Notes: a model not told the origin generated them from the sequence alone. Positions 36,181 to 49,013 are shown, counted from the first letter of the stretch. The stretch is 64,000 nt of DNA from Isoperla grammatica (GCA_945910005.1 OX246741.1:42190232-42254231), one strand, 5' to 3'. Numbers and translations are program-made.

Positions 36181-37026
36181 AATATATGACAAATTGCGGC
36201 AACAAAATTTAGTGTAACGCTATTGTTTTAATGTGTGTAAAATGTATCGACTTGGCTCTGTAAATGGCGAACACGTGTGTGATAGACAAACAAGTAGCGA
36301 CAACTCTCATATAACACGTCCTATCACAAACACAGGGAAGAAATATGGGTCCAGCAGTATAAATCAACAACCTGCGATAAGACTGACTGATTTAGGTCTT
36401 TATTCAAGGCGGGATTAAGGCCAGTAAAGCCTTATCTTCTATCCAACCATAAATTATGAATAATATGGAACAAAAAACAAGATACAAAATGTAAAAAAAA
36501 CACTACAGAATACGAAATACAATATGGTGCAAAATACACAATAAAAAATAAAAATATCTGATCACATTAGTAAAAACTGTATCTGAATACACTTATGAAC
36601 TTTCACGAAATTAGTAAATAATTTATATTTTGTGATATATAAAATTCGGTAAAAAACCGTATTTTCAAATCAAAACGCTCTCTCGTTCCTTCTCCACTTC
36701 AATTTGTCTCCCACACCCTTGGTACATTTCCAACCACAAAGATACGCATCTCATTCATCTGCCATTTTCCCCTAGTCTCTTTCAATCTACCTTCCCCTCT
36801 CCCATATCCCATCCTCCCCGCCTCATCAATATCCCAACTCCTGTCCTCCTGCTTCCACGAACCTACCCCTCCAAACCCTCCCCCCAACTATTCTCTAGAA
36901 GTAATAAACATCCTCATCTACTTGTTGAATCTTCTGTTTCCCTGATATCGATCCCCGCACGTATTAACCCCTCGGAACCGCTTAAAGCGGAGCACCTTCT
37001 TGATCGTCCTGTTCCCCTGGTTGCAG
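36181..37026. other. Intronic or upstream; possible LINE 3' end at 36395-36580
   Basis: At 36393-36420, taggtctttattcaaggcgg resembles the 3' terminal region of the LINE at 59190 (aggtctttatttgcaataag), and is followed by A-rich sequence. No coding remnant was found. The last bases before 37027 (tcctgttcccctggttgcag) form a good 3' splice site for the exon that follows. Confidence 0.45.
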
Positions 37027-37158
37027 ACGGAGCGTGCCACCCCTACGAGCCCTTCAAGTGTCCCGGCGACGGCAACTGCATCTCCATCCAATACCTCTGT
37101 GACGGAGCGCCGGACTGCTCTGACGGTTATGACGAAGACTCACGACTCTGCACGGCTG
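37027..37158 (+). CDS. Prohormone-4/IDLSRF-like precursor, LDL-receptor class A exon
   Basis: An internal exon of 132 bp, bounded by ctggttgcag upstream and gtaagt downstream. It starts with two bases completing a codon and ends with one base left over, so it is a symmetrical phase 1-1 exon, as is usual for LDLa modules. The 43 complete codons hold six cysteines (GAC, FKC, GNC, YLC, PDC, RLC) and the acidic calcium-binding stretch DGAPDCSDGYDEDS. The segment CHPYEPFKCPGDG and what follows match what I know of the prohormone-4 / IDLSRF-like family, secreted neuropeptide precursors with one LDLa domain after the N-terminal peptide. Its next exon is 13 kb downstream. The upstream exon(s) with signal peptide and peptide were not found. 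G+C is far above the flanking DNA, which supports coding selection. Confidence 0.9.
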
Positions 37159-39861
37159 GTAAGTCAGCACCAATCATGGAGCTATTGCAACAGGTAACAC
37201 AGTGGTTGACAAGTGTGATGAACCCGTTATTGAATACAGTGCACCGTCATTAATAAATAGGATGTATGTGTGTAGATGTTGAACTAATATATTTATTTCA
37301 GATTTCTACGACGTTTTTTTTTCAACCGACTCAAAGTTTTAATTCATACATCACGCTTACTTTTTTGTGGCACTTTATAAATTACGTATATTTTAAATTA
37401 ATTTATCTCACACAAACTGAACATTAAACAACTTCGATTTACCGTTCATGCAAAGAATCAAAGTATAAAATATATTGAATTAATGATATGTGGATATAAC
37501 ACTGTTTCAGTAGAGGCCATTTTGTCGTCATTATGTCGCTTACCGGTCAATGTCAACGTCAGAAACAATTCAGAAACATACGCTTGTATTTCAAAAAGTC
37601 TAAAACCCCTCATCTGTTATTTTCTTTTTTTCGATACATCCACCTCACAAAACAAACCATGTAGGACGGTAACAAATGATATGTGGCGAATATTACGTTC
37701 AGTTTCATATTTCCGTCGCGTCCTCGATCCGCTTTCGCCATTAATAAAAGTGAAACCCCGTAGAGAAAACATTGGCCAATTAATCAGCGGTAATCTAGTC
37801 TGTCATTCAATCTACACTCGTAGCGTTCTGTTGTATTGTCGCGAGTATCGATTGCTGAGAACAATGTCGTCATGAGTGTACACTGTACATATCGTGTCAC
37901 TGCGATATTACAATCAAACCCAGAGTACCTACTTGAATTATTTATTGATGTGTTATCGATCGGTTTGGTTCGGCATGCGTGGAGGTGTGTTGGCTTAGAC
38001 AACCATGCACGAGTGTCTCAAGTGTATACGAAGAAATGCAACATGTTCAAGCCTGTACAGTCAGTCTTTAGGTCTGCCGTAGTCCTGAAAACAAAACAAA
38101 AAATTTTTGTTCACTATCAAAATAAATTTTGCTCAAGTATCCTGAAATTTTGCGAATGAAATTAAATTAAAGCGCCTTTTATGAAGCGCACTATTTTCTA
38201 TATTTACCCAGACTTTGAAACTGAAAGAAACAAATGTTTTGTATGTGTGTCTGTCTGTCTCATAAAAAATGAACTAAATTAGTGAGTATAATACAATTTT
38301 CTAAAGTACTGTTAAAAATAGGTCCTTTGTTTTGTCGAGTCATGTTCCATGTTTTCAACTATACAATTCCAAGAAATATAATGTTGCAACTAAAATATTC
38401 GGTATGAAACGAATATGGTAACACAAACTTTTTGTTGGGAAAACAAATACGTTGTAAGGCTACATTCGTAGTAAAGTCTATATTTGGTTTCCATTTGTTT
38501 GCAATTACGCAATTGATTGAGGTGTATTTAAGGTAATTACTTTTCTCACATTCAATTGAAATACTCTTTTGTTAATTTCTTGTTACCAATCCATAGCCCA
38601 ATGCATGTTCCCGAAAACAAAAGGTACTGTATTATTCAACAGATGATCAATATAAAAGCACTTACATTTCGCTTTAGGACAAGTCAAGCTGGTCAGTGGT
38701 TTTGTTTCCATCTCAACGATTTGGCTGAGCACCGACTCAGTAGACAAACACAGAATATTGCTTGCACAAAAGTATGGTTAGTAATTCATTTTCGAAATCA
38801 GAAAGCCGATGAAAAGTTCCATAGAACAATGAATCGTGTTTTCGTTGCCGCCTTTTATTGTTATATTGAAGAACACTGGTTGTTAATTAAAATAGTGATA
38901 CATTCATTCTTCTTCGACAATTACTGTCTCGAACCAATGTTTCAAGCATTTTGAAATAGAAATTAAAAAATAACAATTCAGAATATTAAGGACTTATCTT
39001 CATATCAAGGCATATTTATATTTAACTTTCCATACAGCTTTGTATTAATTTACAACGATGGTTGCAAGAAGGCATTATGTTCATTAACTGTAACTTCATT
39101 CATTTGTCAAGGGGAAATCCTGAATATAATCGTTTATTCCATCAAAATAATTCCAAAAAGAATATTTGATCCGAATTAATTTATTCCAAAAAATAACATT
39201 AATAATAGAGAGTTTTACTGTTTAGCAAGGATTGAAGGCGATTGCATACCTGAAAGAAATGCAGACTTTCATCTCATAAATAATTCGAGCATACGAAATC
39301 GTAACCTCGCTATCTGTTAAGGCAAAGTTGAACTTCAGAATATTTGAAATGGTCGCGTGTTGTCAAAACTTGTTTATTCATATATTTCCCCAAGTTCGTG
39401 CGTACACACACACCCACACACGTGCACGTTGGTTTGCTCAAGGTTCTGCAATGTGTTCTCATAAATAACAGACCACGTGCTGATTGCTACGGCGGAGGGG
39501 ATTTTATAGTAATTAACTTGCTGCTTTACAAAAAAATCCGCTAGACTTCAGTATAGTTCTCCTTGTTCTTGGAAATTCCTTTTTTTTTAGTTTGGTTTGA
39601 TATGAAAAACCAATAGGAAATTGATAGTGTACGGAAAGAGGCAAGATTTTTATTTTTTAGGTGATTGTTCATAAGTTTGTCACTTTTAACGTTTAATAAC
39701 TGACTGTAAAAAAAAAAAAAATCTGATCAGTATGACTTCTAGAACATCAACTATAATCATCAAAACGAGTTTTTAATAAAATTTAAGTATTTGAAGACTT
39801 ATGGAATAATAATATAGGTACCTATTTTCATTCCACTTTAATTTTTTTTTATTTAATTCCC

Positions 39862-40044
39862 TTTCATTTCATTTCATTTCATTTCATTTCATTTCATTTC
39901 ATTTCATTTCATTTCATTTCATTTCATTTCATTTCATTTCATTTCATTTCATTTCATTTCATTTCATTTCATTTCATTTCATTTCATTTCATTTCATTTC
40001 ATTTCATTTCATTTCATTTCATTTCATTTCATTTCATTTCATTT
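39862..40044. repeat. (ATTTC)n pentanucleotide microsatellite, about 36 copies
   Basis: An apparently pure ctttcatttcatttc run with no interruption seen over about 183 bp. Its uninterrupted length implies a young and probably polymorphic locus. Confidence 0.97.
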
Positions 40045-41284
40045 TAATTAGTACGTATGGTTTGCATTGTTGTATTACAAATGTTTTAATTAGGTAGGTT
40101 CTTGCTGTAAACATCAACGAAAGGTCACTTGAATCCAGGTCATACAATGAATCCACGACCTCATGCCGAATGTCTAGGTCAAGCGCAGCGAGCCACCTCA
40201 CAGTAACTTCCAGTTTATATTTGCAAAACTTTGAAACACGGTCCAACCTCTCTTCAAACAGCTGACGGACGAGTGTGCACATTAATTAATTCTAAAGCCG
40301 TCTGGAGAATAACTCTAGGGAGTGTTGAAGTATATCAAGTTCCTTGAGCTTAAATATAAGTGCTTTGCCTCCTCGGAGTTTTTATTCGGCTGTGCACCTC
40401 CCTCATGTAACGCGCTCGTAAAAACATGGCCGGCGTAAAACGACGGTAAAAACGGTACGGTACGGGTGACGTAAAATGTGACAGAATTGCGTCATCCAAC
40501 GGGGAAAATTGAGGCGATAAAATCCGAGGCTCAACTCCGGAAATTGAATGTAAAACGTTCGAGAACTCGATTGGAAAAAGGAAATAGTTTGAAAAGAGAT
40601 TTCGTTTCTTTTCTTCCGCCGGACTCAATCATAGACGTAAGTTATTTTAAAACCAGTGATCATGTATGTAAAACTTTTTAAGATTTTAATCAAAATGCTG
40701 ATATAACAGCTTCGGTACAAAATCACGTGCTGACAAAACGGAAATTGTAAAGTACACAAGTCTATTTATAGACATCATAGTACTGATGTATAATTACTAT
40801 CTTGATAGTTTGGTAGGTATAGGTAGTTTACAAATTGGAAAATAAACTGCATGTCAAAGCAATATCTTAGTACGTACGAGTAAGAGACAAACTTTTTATT
40901 ATGGTTCCCGTCGCTCGCACCTCCACCTCCACCTCCACCCAAAACTTTCTCAACTCTTTTTACAAATGATCTCACATATTCTTCCCTGTTCTTCGTTATC
41001 CTCTCCATCAACTTCGCCGGGAAACCTTTCTCAAATCGCCTCTCTCGCATTTCATCAAAAACCCCACGACGCCAAAACAAACGCCCCATTTATTTCTTAA
41101 GATTTTTTTATGTTTTCCGACGGGTTTCAACGATTTATCATCTCACATTTTCATCCACTTTCTATTTTCCCTCACATTTTGCTCATTCGTCTCATTTTCC
41201 ATCTCTCATGGCCGAACTCTTGACTCGCCAAGTATTGACCCTTTGTTTTTCGTTATTTGAACAACAACAAACACCAAACAAGAG

Positions 41285-41835
41285 CACGCACAGAAAACGC
41301 AAAGAACACGCACAGAACACGCACAAAACACTCACAGAACACACAGAACACGCACAGAACACACACAGAACACGCACAGAACACGCACAAAACACTCACA
41401 GAACACACAGAACACGTACAAAACACGCACAGAACACGCACAGATCATGCTCAGAACATGCTCAGAACACGCACAGAACACGCACAGAACACGCACAGAA
41501 CACGCACATAGCACGCACAGAACACACAGAATACGTACAGAACACGCACAGAACACGCACAGAACACGCACAGAACACGCACAGATCACGCACAAAACAC
41601 GCACAGAACACTCACAGAACACGCACAGAACATGCACAGAACACTCACAGAACACGCACAGAACATGCACAGAACACACAAAGAACACGCACAGAACACA
41701 CACAGAACACGCACAGAACACGCACAGAACACTCACAGAACACGCACAGAACATGCACAGAACACACAAAGAACACGCACAGAACACACACAGAACACGC
41801 ACAGAACACGCACAGAACACACACAGAACACGCAG
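41285..41835. repeat. Minisatellite, 11-bp unit (cgcacagaaca), about 50 copies
   Basis: Tandem cgcacagaaca units with variants (ctcacagaaca, catgcacagaa, cacacagaaca). It stays open in several frames on both strands because the unit lacks stop triplets, giving His/Thr/Asn/Gln-rich frames on the plus strand and Cys/Val-rich frames on the minus strand. A longer internal duplication is visible: the block around 41610-41700 recurs near 41715-41800. Confidence 0.95.
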
Positions 41836-44800
41836 GCTGTATGTCCACCCACTCTGCGGAACCCCCGACTTTTGTCTGTTAACATTTTTGTAAATGCTAT
41901 AAAATCGTCACTAAACAAAATATGTTATTACCTGGATAGCTCAGTGCTACTTCTTATGAATGTTTCCTAACTCCAATACACATTTCCGTTTATCAAATGT
42001 TGTTATTTAGTTGGAAAGGGGCGCTGCAAAAACACAAAATAAAAACATGAAAAACGGACACGTTTATTGGAACAAAGAAACATTCATAAGAACGAGTGCA
42101 ATAAGTTATCTTATAGAGACGACACATTTTGTTTTACCTTGCGACAATTTAAAGCATTTTAAAGCAATTTTAACATAAATAAATCATGGGTTCCACAGGG
42201 TAAGTTGACTTAAAGCCTTAAAACAAAATAGAACGTCTGTACTATATAGACTGTTAGAATAGGAACATTTCATAGTTAGCCCAACGAAACTCACAACGCT
42301 CTTAAAACGCGTCCGCCTTCTCAGTCAACAACAGTCAAACACATAAAGTTCCATTCATCGTGTGTTTTCCAGTGGCTGCACTGAATCGCACTGATTATGC
42401 TTTTAACAATTAGAACCACAATGCAGAACAATACAATAATGGCTAGTGCCCCCCGCACTGAGTGCAGCCCAAGGAGGTTATTGTTTAATTAAGTGTCCGG
42501 CCCATGTATGCGTTCGATGCGTTCGATACGTGCAATGTGATCCGTGGAATACAAACAATACACTTTTAAAATACATCTCTTCCCTCCTAATATATCAAAA
42601 ACAAGAGAGTTCAACGGGCACTAAATTAAGCGTTTTAGGAATCTCGTGACATCCAGTTGTTCGTCCGATGCGTGAGAAGTTAAAAGATGTTCAATGTTTG
42701 TCGCATGCAACGGATCGCACGCATCATGGCCCACGTCAGTCGCATGAGATACGGGCTGTGATTGGATAAACCGTAGAAACGATCGCAATGCACGGATCAG
42801 ATGCATACATGGGCTGGGCGCTTTACCCCAACAAACAAGGGGAAGTAATTGTTATATTACCCGGCACCTCCACCAAAACCTATCTACTTTGGAAAATTGT
42901 TTTCGCTGATCAAGGGTGACTACCTCCTAAACTGATGCGCGCTTCTTTTGTTGCCTACCTACGTATACTAGATTATTCTTACAGTTATTTAAAAAAAAAA
43001 AACGCCCTTCGATTTAGTAACATACTTTCCCCTTTTATTGCAACTTTTATTTGTGAATAAACATATTAGTACGGATTGTCGATATCTACCATCGAAACAG
43101 TTGTTGCGCTGTTGCCAGATTTGGTTGACTTTATGTGCAATGTTGTTTTTTGTTAAAGCGCAGTAAGATAATTGTACAGTTGGCTCAAAACAAAACCACC
43201 AAGTCTAGTTTAATTAGCAGTGGTTTTCCCTTTGGCCCTCGGGTGCAGTATAGCTACATATCAGAGACATACACTCAACAATTCCGAGCGTTACATTTTT
43301 AAAAGCTTCATTTTATTCAAGCACAAATATTAATACAAACATCAAATGAAGAAAAGTATTTTATTTTCCGTGAATGTAATTTTATGCACACCCAATTATA
43401 ACGGTATAATCTCACCAGCGTGTAGTTGAACTAACTGTGCCGTTATATTTGTAATTGGAGTTTCCAATTACATTTTACCATGATGGGAAAACAATTTTGA
43501 TTTGTTTTCGACTGAAAATAAACGCATTTACACTATAAGTATTAGCTATTTAACGGTAATAAAAACAAATCAAATTCAATTGAGCTTTTTGATAAACATG
43601 TTATTTAATATAATGCCTACATATAAGGCCAAGGTTTTTTGTTATGCTTATGGCAATGGTCACGACACATACATAAAATATAATTTATTTGTGCTTTTAT
43701 TTCATAACTGGACCAAAATTGTTTTAGCTACTTAATGGCATGACCTTCTTATGCCCATAATATTATTTAGCATTCAACGATATCAACAGAATAATTCCAA
43801 AATAAAAATTATAAGTTTAATGCAAAATGATGAAGCCGTGCAAAATGGTCATAAAAAGAAAGTAATCGTTTTGTTCCTAATCCTCTGGCAACATTAAACG
43901 GAGACGTGTGGTCGTTTAATCAATTTCTAAACAAGTTTTGAAGCAATTTTAACTTATTTGCATAGAAACTGGGTAGGCGCGATAGCATAGCCTCTAAAGC
44001 GGTAATCAATTCTGTGTTAGCGCCCGACGTTGTGGCAAGGCAGGAACTTCCCGTGCAGCCATACTTTATGATCAGATGGAATCCTTTATACGACATGGGA
44101 TAATGTACTACACATTACCGCGTTAACGATAATGTCTATAGCCACCTTAACGTACTAGACATGATGTTTTATTAGATTCAGTTGGCTAATCTAGAGTATT
44201 TGCGATTTACATACTTTTAGTCCCTTGTCCTCCACACCCAACTATGGATGTAATTGAATAAACCAGCTTGTTTTGGATTAATTTTTTTCATCTAACTCGA
44301 TTTGGATTGAGAATAGAATGTAAATAATTAGTTTACAGTTCAAAATTTGTGTTTGTTATATGTGCAACGTTTTTGTTATTCTATTTTTGTTTATGGAAAA
44401 TTGGGTTAAAAACAATGCAATGTGTGATTGTGTGATTGCAGCAAATACAATAGCCACATTTGCAATTACGCTTTAAATCAGATATCGCAAATGTTGAACC
44501 TCGGCGTACGGAATTAAAAATTAAAAATATGTTCATTTTCTATTGAAAAAATAAATTTAAAAAAAATAATTTGTTTATCGTTTTTAATTTAAGAACAAAG
44601 GTGGACTTTATTCAATTTTTTTACGTGTAATAATTGTTTAAAATTGATGTAATTAAGAAAAATGTCATAATAAATCCTGAACGAGATGAATGTATCTTTC
44701 CCTTAGCTGCTCAATCCGTCAAATGCAAAGCTGTAAAAATCTTACAAAATAATTTTATGATAATTCAACCTAACCACAACGTTATAAATATGTATTAGAA

Positions 44801-45237
44801 GGACCAAAGTGCTGGAACGTGTTAAGGTAAAATAATTAATAATTACCTTCCTTTCAAGAGAACTACTTAGCTTTCCGTGCTGCAGGTAACGGTGCCTGAA
44901 TACATTTCCATGCAAATCCCGTCAGGGAGCTGGGAACAGTAACAGCTACTTCCTAGTTGCAGAATATTAATAACAAATGAAATAGGTCTGAGATGGAGGT
45001 TTTGAGTTCACACACATTTATAAGGACGTCCTTGAACCTCGATCTGAATGTTATATTTATTATTGACATTATAGTTTGCGCAAGGTCATCATATAAACTA
45101 TATTGTCTAAGAAGTTTGGGAGATAGTTTCGGTATAGATTGAAGGAAAGGGGAAGAAAATGCAGAAGAAGTAATACAACATTTCTACCATATGTACACAA
45201 TGTACACAATGTACACAACTTATTAATAGAAAAAAGT

Positions 45238-45257
45238 AAAAAAAAAAAAAAAAAAAA
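45238..45257. repeat. Poly-A tract (20)
   Basis: An A20 run, preceded at 45192-45220 by three copies of the 9-mer tgtacacaa. Confidence 0.9.
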
Positions 45258-45584
45258 CGATAAGCATCACAATAATGAGAAACACAAAAATCGCACAAAC
45301 AATATTGTTCTTTATCCTCATAAACGTATCTCGGTTTGTACCCAAACCCAAATGACTACATTCTATAGTAACCCTGCATAATATTGCCCTTTTTGTTCAA
45401 ACAGCGCAGAAGTTTGAAATATAATCATAATTTCGTTGTGGCAATAATATATTCACAACATTATTTGTTCCACGCTACATTTCTCACTCGAATTATTTTT
45501 AATCTTCACCAAGCGACAGATTTCGTAAACCCAAAACCATAAAACGCAAAATCGTGGCATAGAGAGGAATTACGCGCGCGTGCT

Positions 45585-45630
45585 CCCCCTTCCTTCCCCT
45601 CCACCCCCTCCCCCCTTCCATCCCCCAATA
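45585..45630. repeat. C-rich polypyrimidine tract
   Basis: tcccccttccttcccctcca, then further C-runs; the minus strand has at least four G-runs of 4 or more, so it has quadruplex potential. It is roughly the inverse of the G-rich tract at 46315. Confidence 0.7.
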
Positions 45631-45940
45631 TGACTAGGGGTGTGTGGTGCAAGTCGCATTCACTCCCAAGCAGGGCAGCTTGTGGTTACCACCTCGTGAG
45701 GCGCCGCTAGGAAGCCGGGTGGGTAAGAACAGTATTCTTACGTTTTAGAAGATAACTCAAAGATATTATTTATTTAAAACTAGACGTAGGATGGTGTAGA
45801 AACAACATTATTTAAATAAAGCTTGATTTTGGCGAGATTATTAGATTATTTTACACTGTGGTTTTCTTTAATTAAGGCCCTACGTAATTTTTCATAAAAT
45901 CATACAGATCTATCATTTTTTAATCCTTTGACTATATGGA

Positions 45941-46034
<94 letters not shown>
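45941..46034. repeat. (ATT)n microsatellite, about 31 copies
   Basis: A perfect trinucleotide run ending 40 bp before the hammerhead-like motif at 46074. Confidence 0.97.
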
Positions 46035-46037
<3 letters not shown>

Positions 46038-46073
46038 ATAGTTTATATCCATACATTTACTTATGGCTACCAT

Positions 46074-46115
46074 GTTGACGCGTTTCGAGACCGCTCTGGG
46101 TCCCTTCGTCAGAAC
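46074..46115 (-). ncRNA. Hammerhead ribozyme motif (type I-like, minimal)
   Basis: Read on the minus strand from 46115: GTT (stem I strand), the invariant core CTGACGA, stem II GGGACC-loop CAGAGC-GGTCTC (six pairs including one G-U, after one A), the invariant GAA, stem III ACG/CGT, cleavage-site C17, then AAC closing stem I. All conserved hammerhead core positions are present: C3 U4 G5 A6 N7 G8 A9, G12 A13 A14, A15.1-U16.1 and H17=C. Stem III (ACGCGT) has no loop, so it could only form in a dimer or be marginal in a monomer. Short-stem-III hammerheads of this sort are known from Penelope-like retroelements and retrozymes; no RT-coding sequence is adjacent here. Activity is not shown. Confidence 0.72.
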
Positions 46116-46314
46116 GACTGAAGTCTGCGCAGTCTACCACTTGCGCTCTGCTCAAGTAGTCCTGCAGATGAAAATCATGAATTTTATTTAGGGGTAGAGA
46201 AAGCTGTTTAGTCTTTGTATTTTAGGAAACAAAACAGTGAAAATGTGCTTATAAAGCCACTAATTAATTCAACACTAAATGCCGTACAATGAAACAACCT
46301 ATTGTGGCTGGGAA

Positions 46315-46346
46315 GGGGGGGTGGAGGGGAGGGGGGGAGGAGAGGA
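46315..46346 (+). repeat. G-rich tract with quadruplex potential
   Basis: Runs of 8, 4 and 7 G separated by tgga and a, followed by GG pairs; compatible with a G-quadruplex on the plus strand. Confidence 0.65.
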
Positions 46347-46964
46347 AGTCCCTCATGGAATATCGGGTTTATATTCTGGACACCATTAACTGTTTCATTT
46401 AAGTAAAAAAGGGCGTTAGATATCTCGTACAGTAATGCTCAGCTACCACATCCTAACCACTGTTAATTATTAGCTAAGATATTAAGTATGCGAGATGGAA
46501 CTTTACAACTTTGAATGCACCATAGGTACTCAAGAAAGTTGCAGACACTTTCGAAACAAATTTATAACAATACATGGTAGTGTTTTCACCTGGGATTCCA
46601 AGTAATAAAAATAAAACTTCTGTAAATAATATTTCAAACATAATTCAAAGCTTATGACCTACACACATGTACGTAGCAGTGTTGGGTTGTAAGGAATGGC
46701 TTTGACCATAAGAGTTTACATCATATTTTGTATATACTCTTCCGTTTCAATACACTGCCACTACAGAACAACAACTAGTCACTTATATCCGGGGAAAATA
46801 AATAAACACAAGGCATTTTATAGAAGCAAAACTTTCATGGCCGTGTAACCGAAATACCCAGGTTTCGATGCAATACGCAAGACAGGAATTGAATACACAT
46901 TACACATATCGTAGAGAATGACGAAAGTTCAAACAGGTATCGTCACAAAATCCCGTAAGGGTAA

Positions 46965-47110
46965 TTTCACGAAAGTGCAAAATCTCGAAAAAATGATGAA
47001 TTCTCCGAAAGTGTAAAATGCCGAAAATCCAAAATACCGAACGTTAAAACGTCGAATTTCCAATCTTACGAAAGGTTAAAATCACGAATAGTCAGTATAA
47101 CGAAAGTGCC
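46965..47110. repeat. Degenerate short-period repeat (cgaaa-N-taaaat)
   Basis: About ten diverged units of 12-14 bp of the form cgaaagtgcaaaat, ccgaaagtgtaaaat, ccgaaaatccaaaat, accgaacgttaaaac, cgaaaggttaaaat. Spacing is fairly even but the sequence is much decayed: an old tandem array or part of an unknown element. Confidence 0.6.
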
Positions 47111-48832
47111 GTCAAACAATATAGGCGTATAGTTTACTTCAATCGATGTGTACATAATCTACACAATATCCATTCTCTAGCCAGAAGTCTAATCATATTT
47201 TTACAATTTATTCTTTAATCAGTTGTTAATTTCTTGCGAAAAACGCGGGGACGACAAAATGGGACATTTTCCCCTGAATTCCGAAGTTGCACATTTTGCG
47301 TATTTTAGAACACCAAAACCGTGCAATGTCACTTACAACAAACTATCTACAGAATGTAGGAAAATGTACTTTGCATGCCTGGGTATTTGTTGTGGCTCGT
47401 TTAATGTTGCATATATGTTGTAATTTATCAACAATGCTCTTCTTAGATCCCTGTACGCCAACCTTCGGAATCCTTACATAGCTTGATTTGACTCTACAAG
47501 AGTGCAAGCTTCTTACAACCGCTTGGCAATCAACAGTTGTTTGTTCTGTAGACTTGATTGTGTTTATATTAGAAGTTGTGATTGGGTATATAATTGTTGT
47601 CTGTATCACAAGCTTTCTCAAACTTTCCGCAGTGTGCGATACTGCATGCGATCTAAACCATGACCTGTGGCTGTTCACGATGAATGTTGCACGTGTTAAG
47701 AGCCGGCGAGGATTCTGATTGTATCTTTAAAACAAATTTAAAAATCGAAATTGTTTGACGATACACCAGGCAAATATTATCAAGTTCTATATAACGAAAA
47801 ATATCTGCAACATACACTAAGTTTCATTTAAAGGATAAGTCAGGTGATAAACTAAAACATCACCAATGACTCATAAGTGCATGAAATTCAGTTATGTGTA
47901 AAATACAATTGATATAGGTTGCTTCAATGCAAAAAAAAATATAGTGAACATGTAGCTATTCTATAAGATTCACTTCGCCATCTCTGCTCCATTTTTCTTC
48001 TAAAGCGTAGTACAGCTGTATTGGTTCTGAGCTCGCTAACGCCTGCCTGATAGACAGAGCACTCATTGTGTAATACGTGTCCAGCCAGCGCTTCGCGAAA
48101 CACTCCGCGACTGCGGACAGTACCGCTCAAAACAGGTTGCAACTTTTCTTTACATCAAGTCACAAGAAAATTAATTGCAGGGCATTTTGTAGTAGTACAC
48201 GTTCGTACTAAGAAGCATGTTATCGGTAGGGAAACGATGCACATTAAACCTCCTGATCGATGTTTGATAAGTTCCCTATTTTAGCGGTGGTTAAACTATC
48301 TCGAGGCAACATTTTTTGTAAATGGGAATTACCATGAGAAAAGTTGCTCGGTGCTACTTGGTAGCAACAAGCCAAAAAATCACGTTTTCTTTAATTTTTT
48401 AACCGCCTGCTTTTAAAGTATGGTATCTTTTAGTCATGTTTTCCATATTTGAGGGTGGACTTAGACAAACGATAGTTTTTTAGTTTTTCATCTGACTAAC
48501 CCTTTAACCCGATAATTGATATATCATTGTACTATCAGATTTTGGATCAAAACGTAATCCATTTGCCATACATTTTTTCTCGTTACATCTAGCTTGGGTA
48601 TCCAACCACAGTTTCGCTTTTTAAAGTTGTTTCATAGATACGAACAGAAAACCTTAAATTATCAAACTTTCTAAGCTTTAGCTTCCTTGGGGTAGGTCGA
48701 GTTATCCCACTGCAAAGCCTCGTCTTTCACTCGCTTGCCTGGAGTATCTCGCCTATCTTTGAGTCGTTCAGTTTGTGTTGCAAGCTAAAGCTCAGCTGTG
48801 GAAGGCCATGCGTGATTGTCGTTGCGTTACTG

Positions 48833-49013
48833 CTGCTAAGATCCGAATTCACCAAACTTTATAATCGGCTGATTTACTAATCTCGAATTGGATACTATTA
48901 TTTCAACAAACATTACATACAAAATGCATATTGACTTCTACCGGGCGCCATTTTTGATCTCCGATTAACAGAAAATCACCGGATTAAAGTTTGGTGAAAC
49001 TGGCTCTTAGCAG
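48833..49013. mobile_element. MITE with about 45-bp terminal inverted repeats
   Basis: The left end ctgctaagatccgaattcac and the right end (reverse complement ctgctaagagccagtttcac) continue as accaaactttaat(c)cgg and gatttNctNNtaatc in both arms. The total is 181 bp with no coding capacity. The gggcgccatttttgatctcc segment is the inner part of the right half. Superfamily not assigned. Confidence 0.65.

Noticed and set aside
41208..41893. 224-codon His/Gln/Thr-rich protein and its Cys-rich antisense partners
   Set aside because: Open only because of the 11-bp repeat; the flanking non-repeat codons show no homology or splice logic.
45936..46121. Poly-isoleucine open frame
   Set aside because: Translation of the ATT microsatellite.
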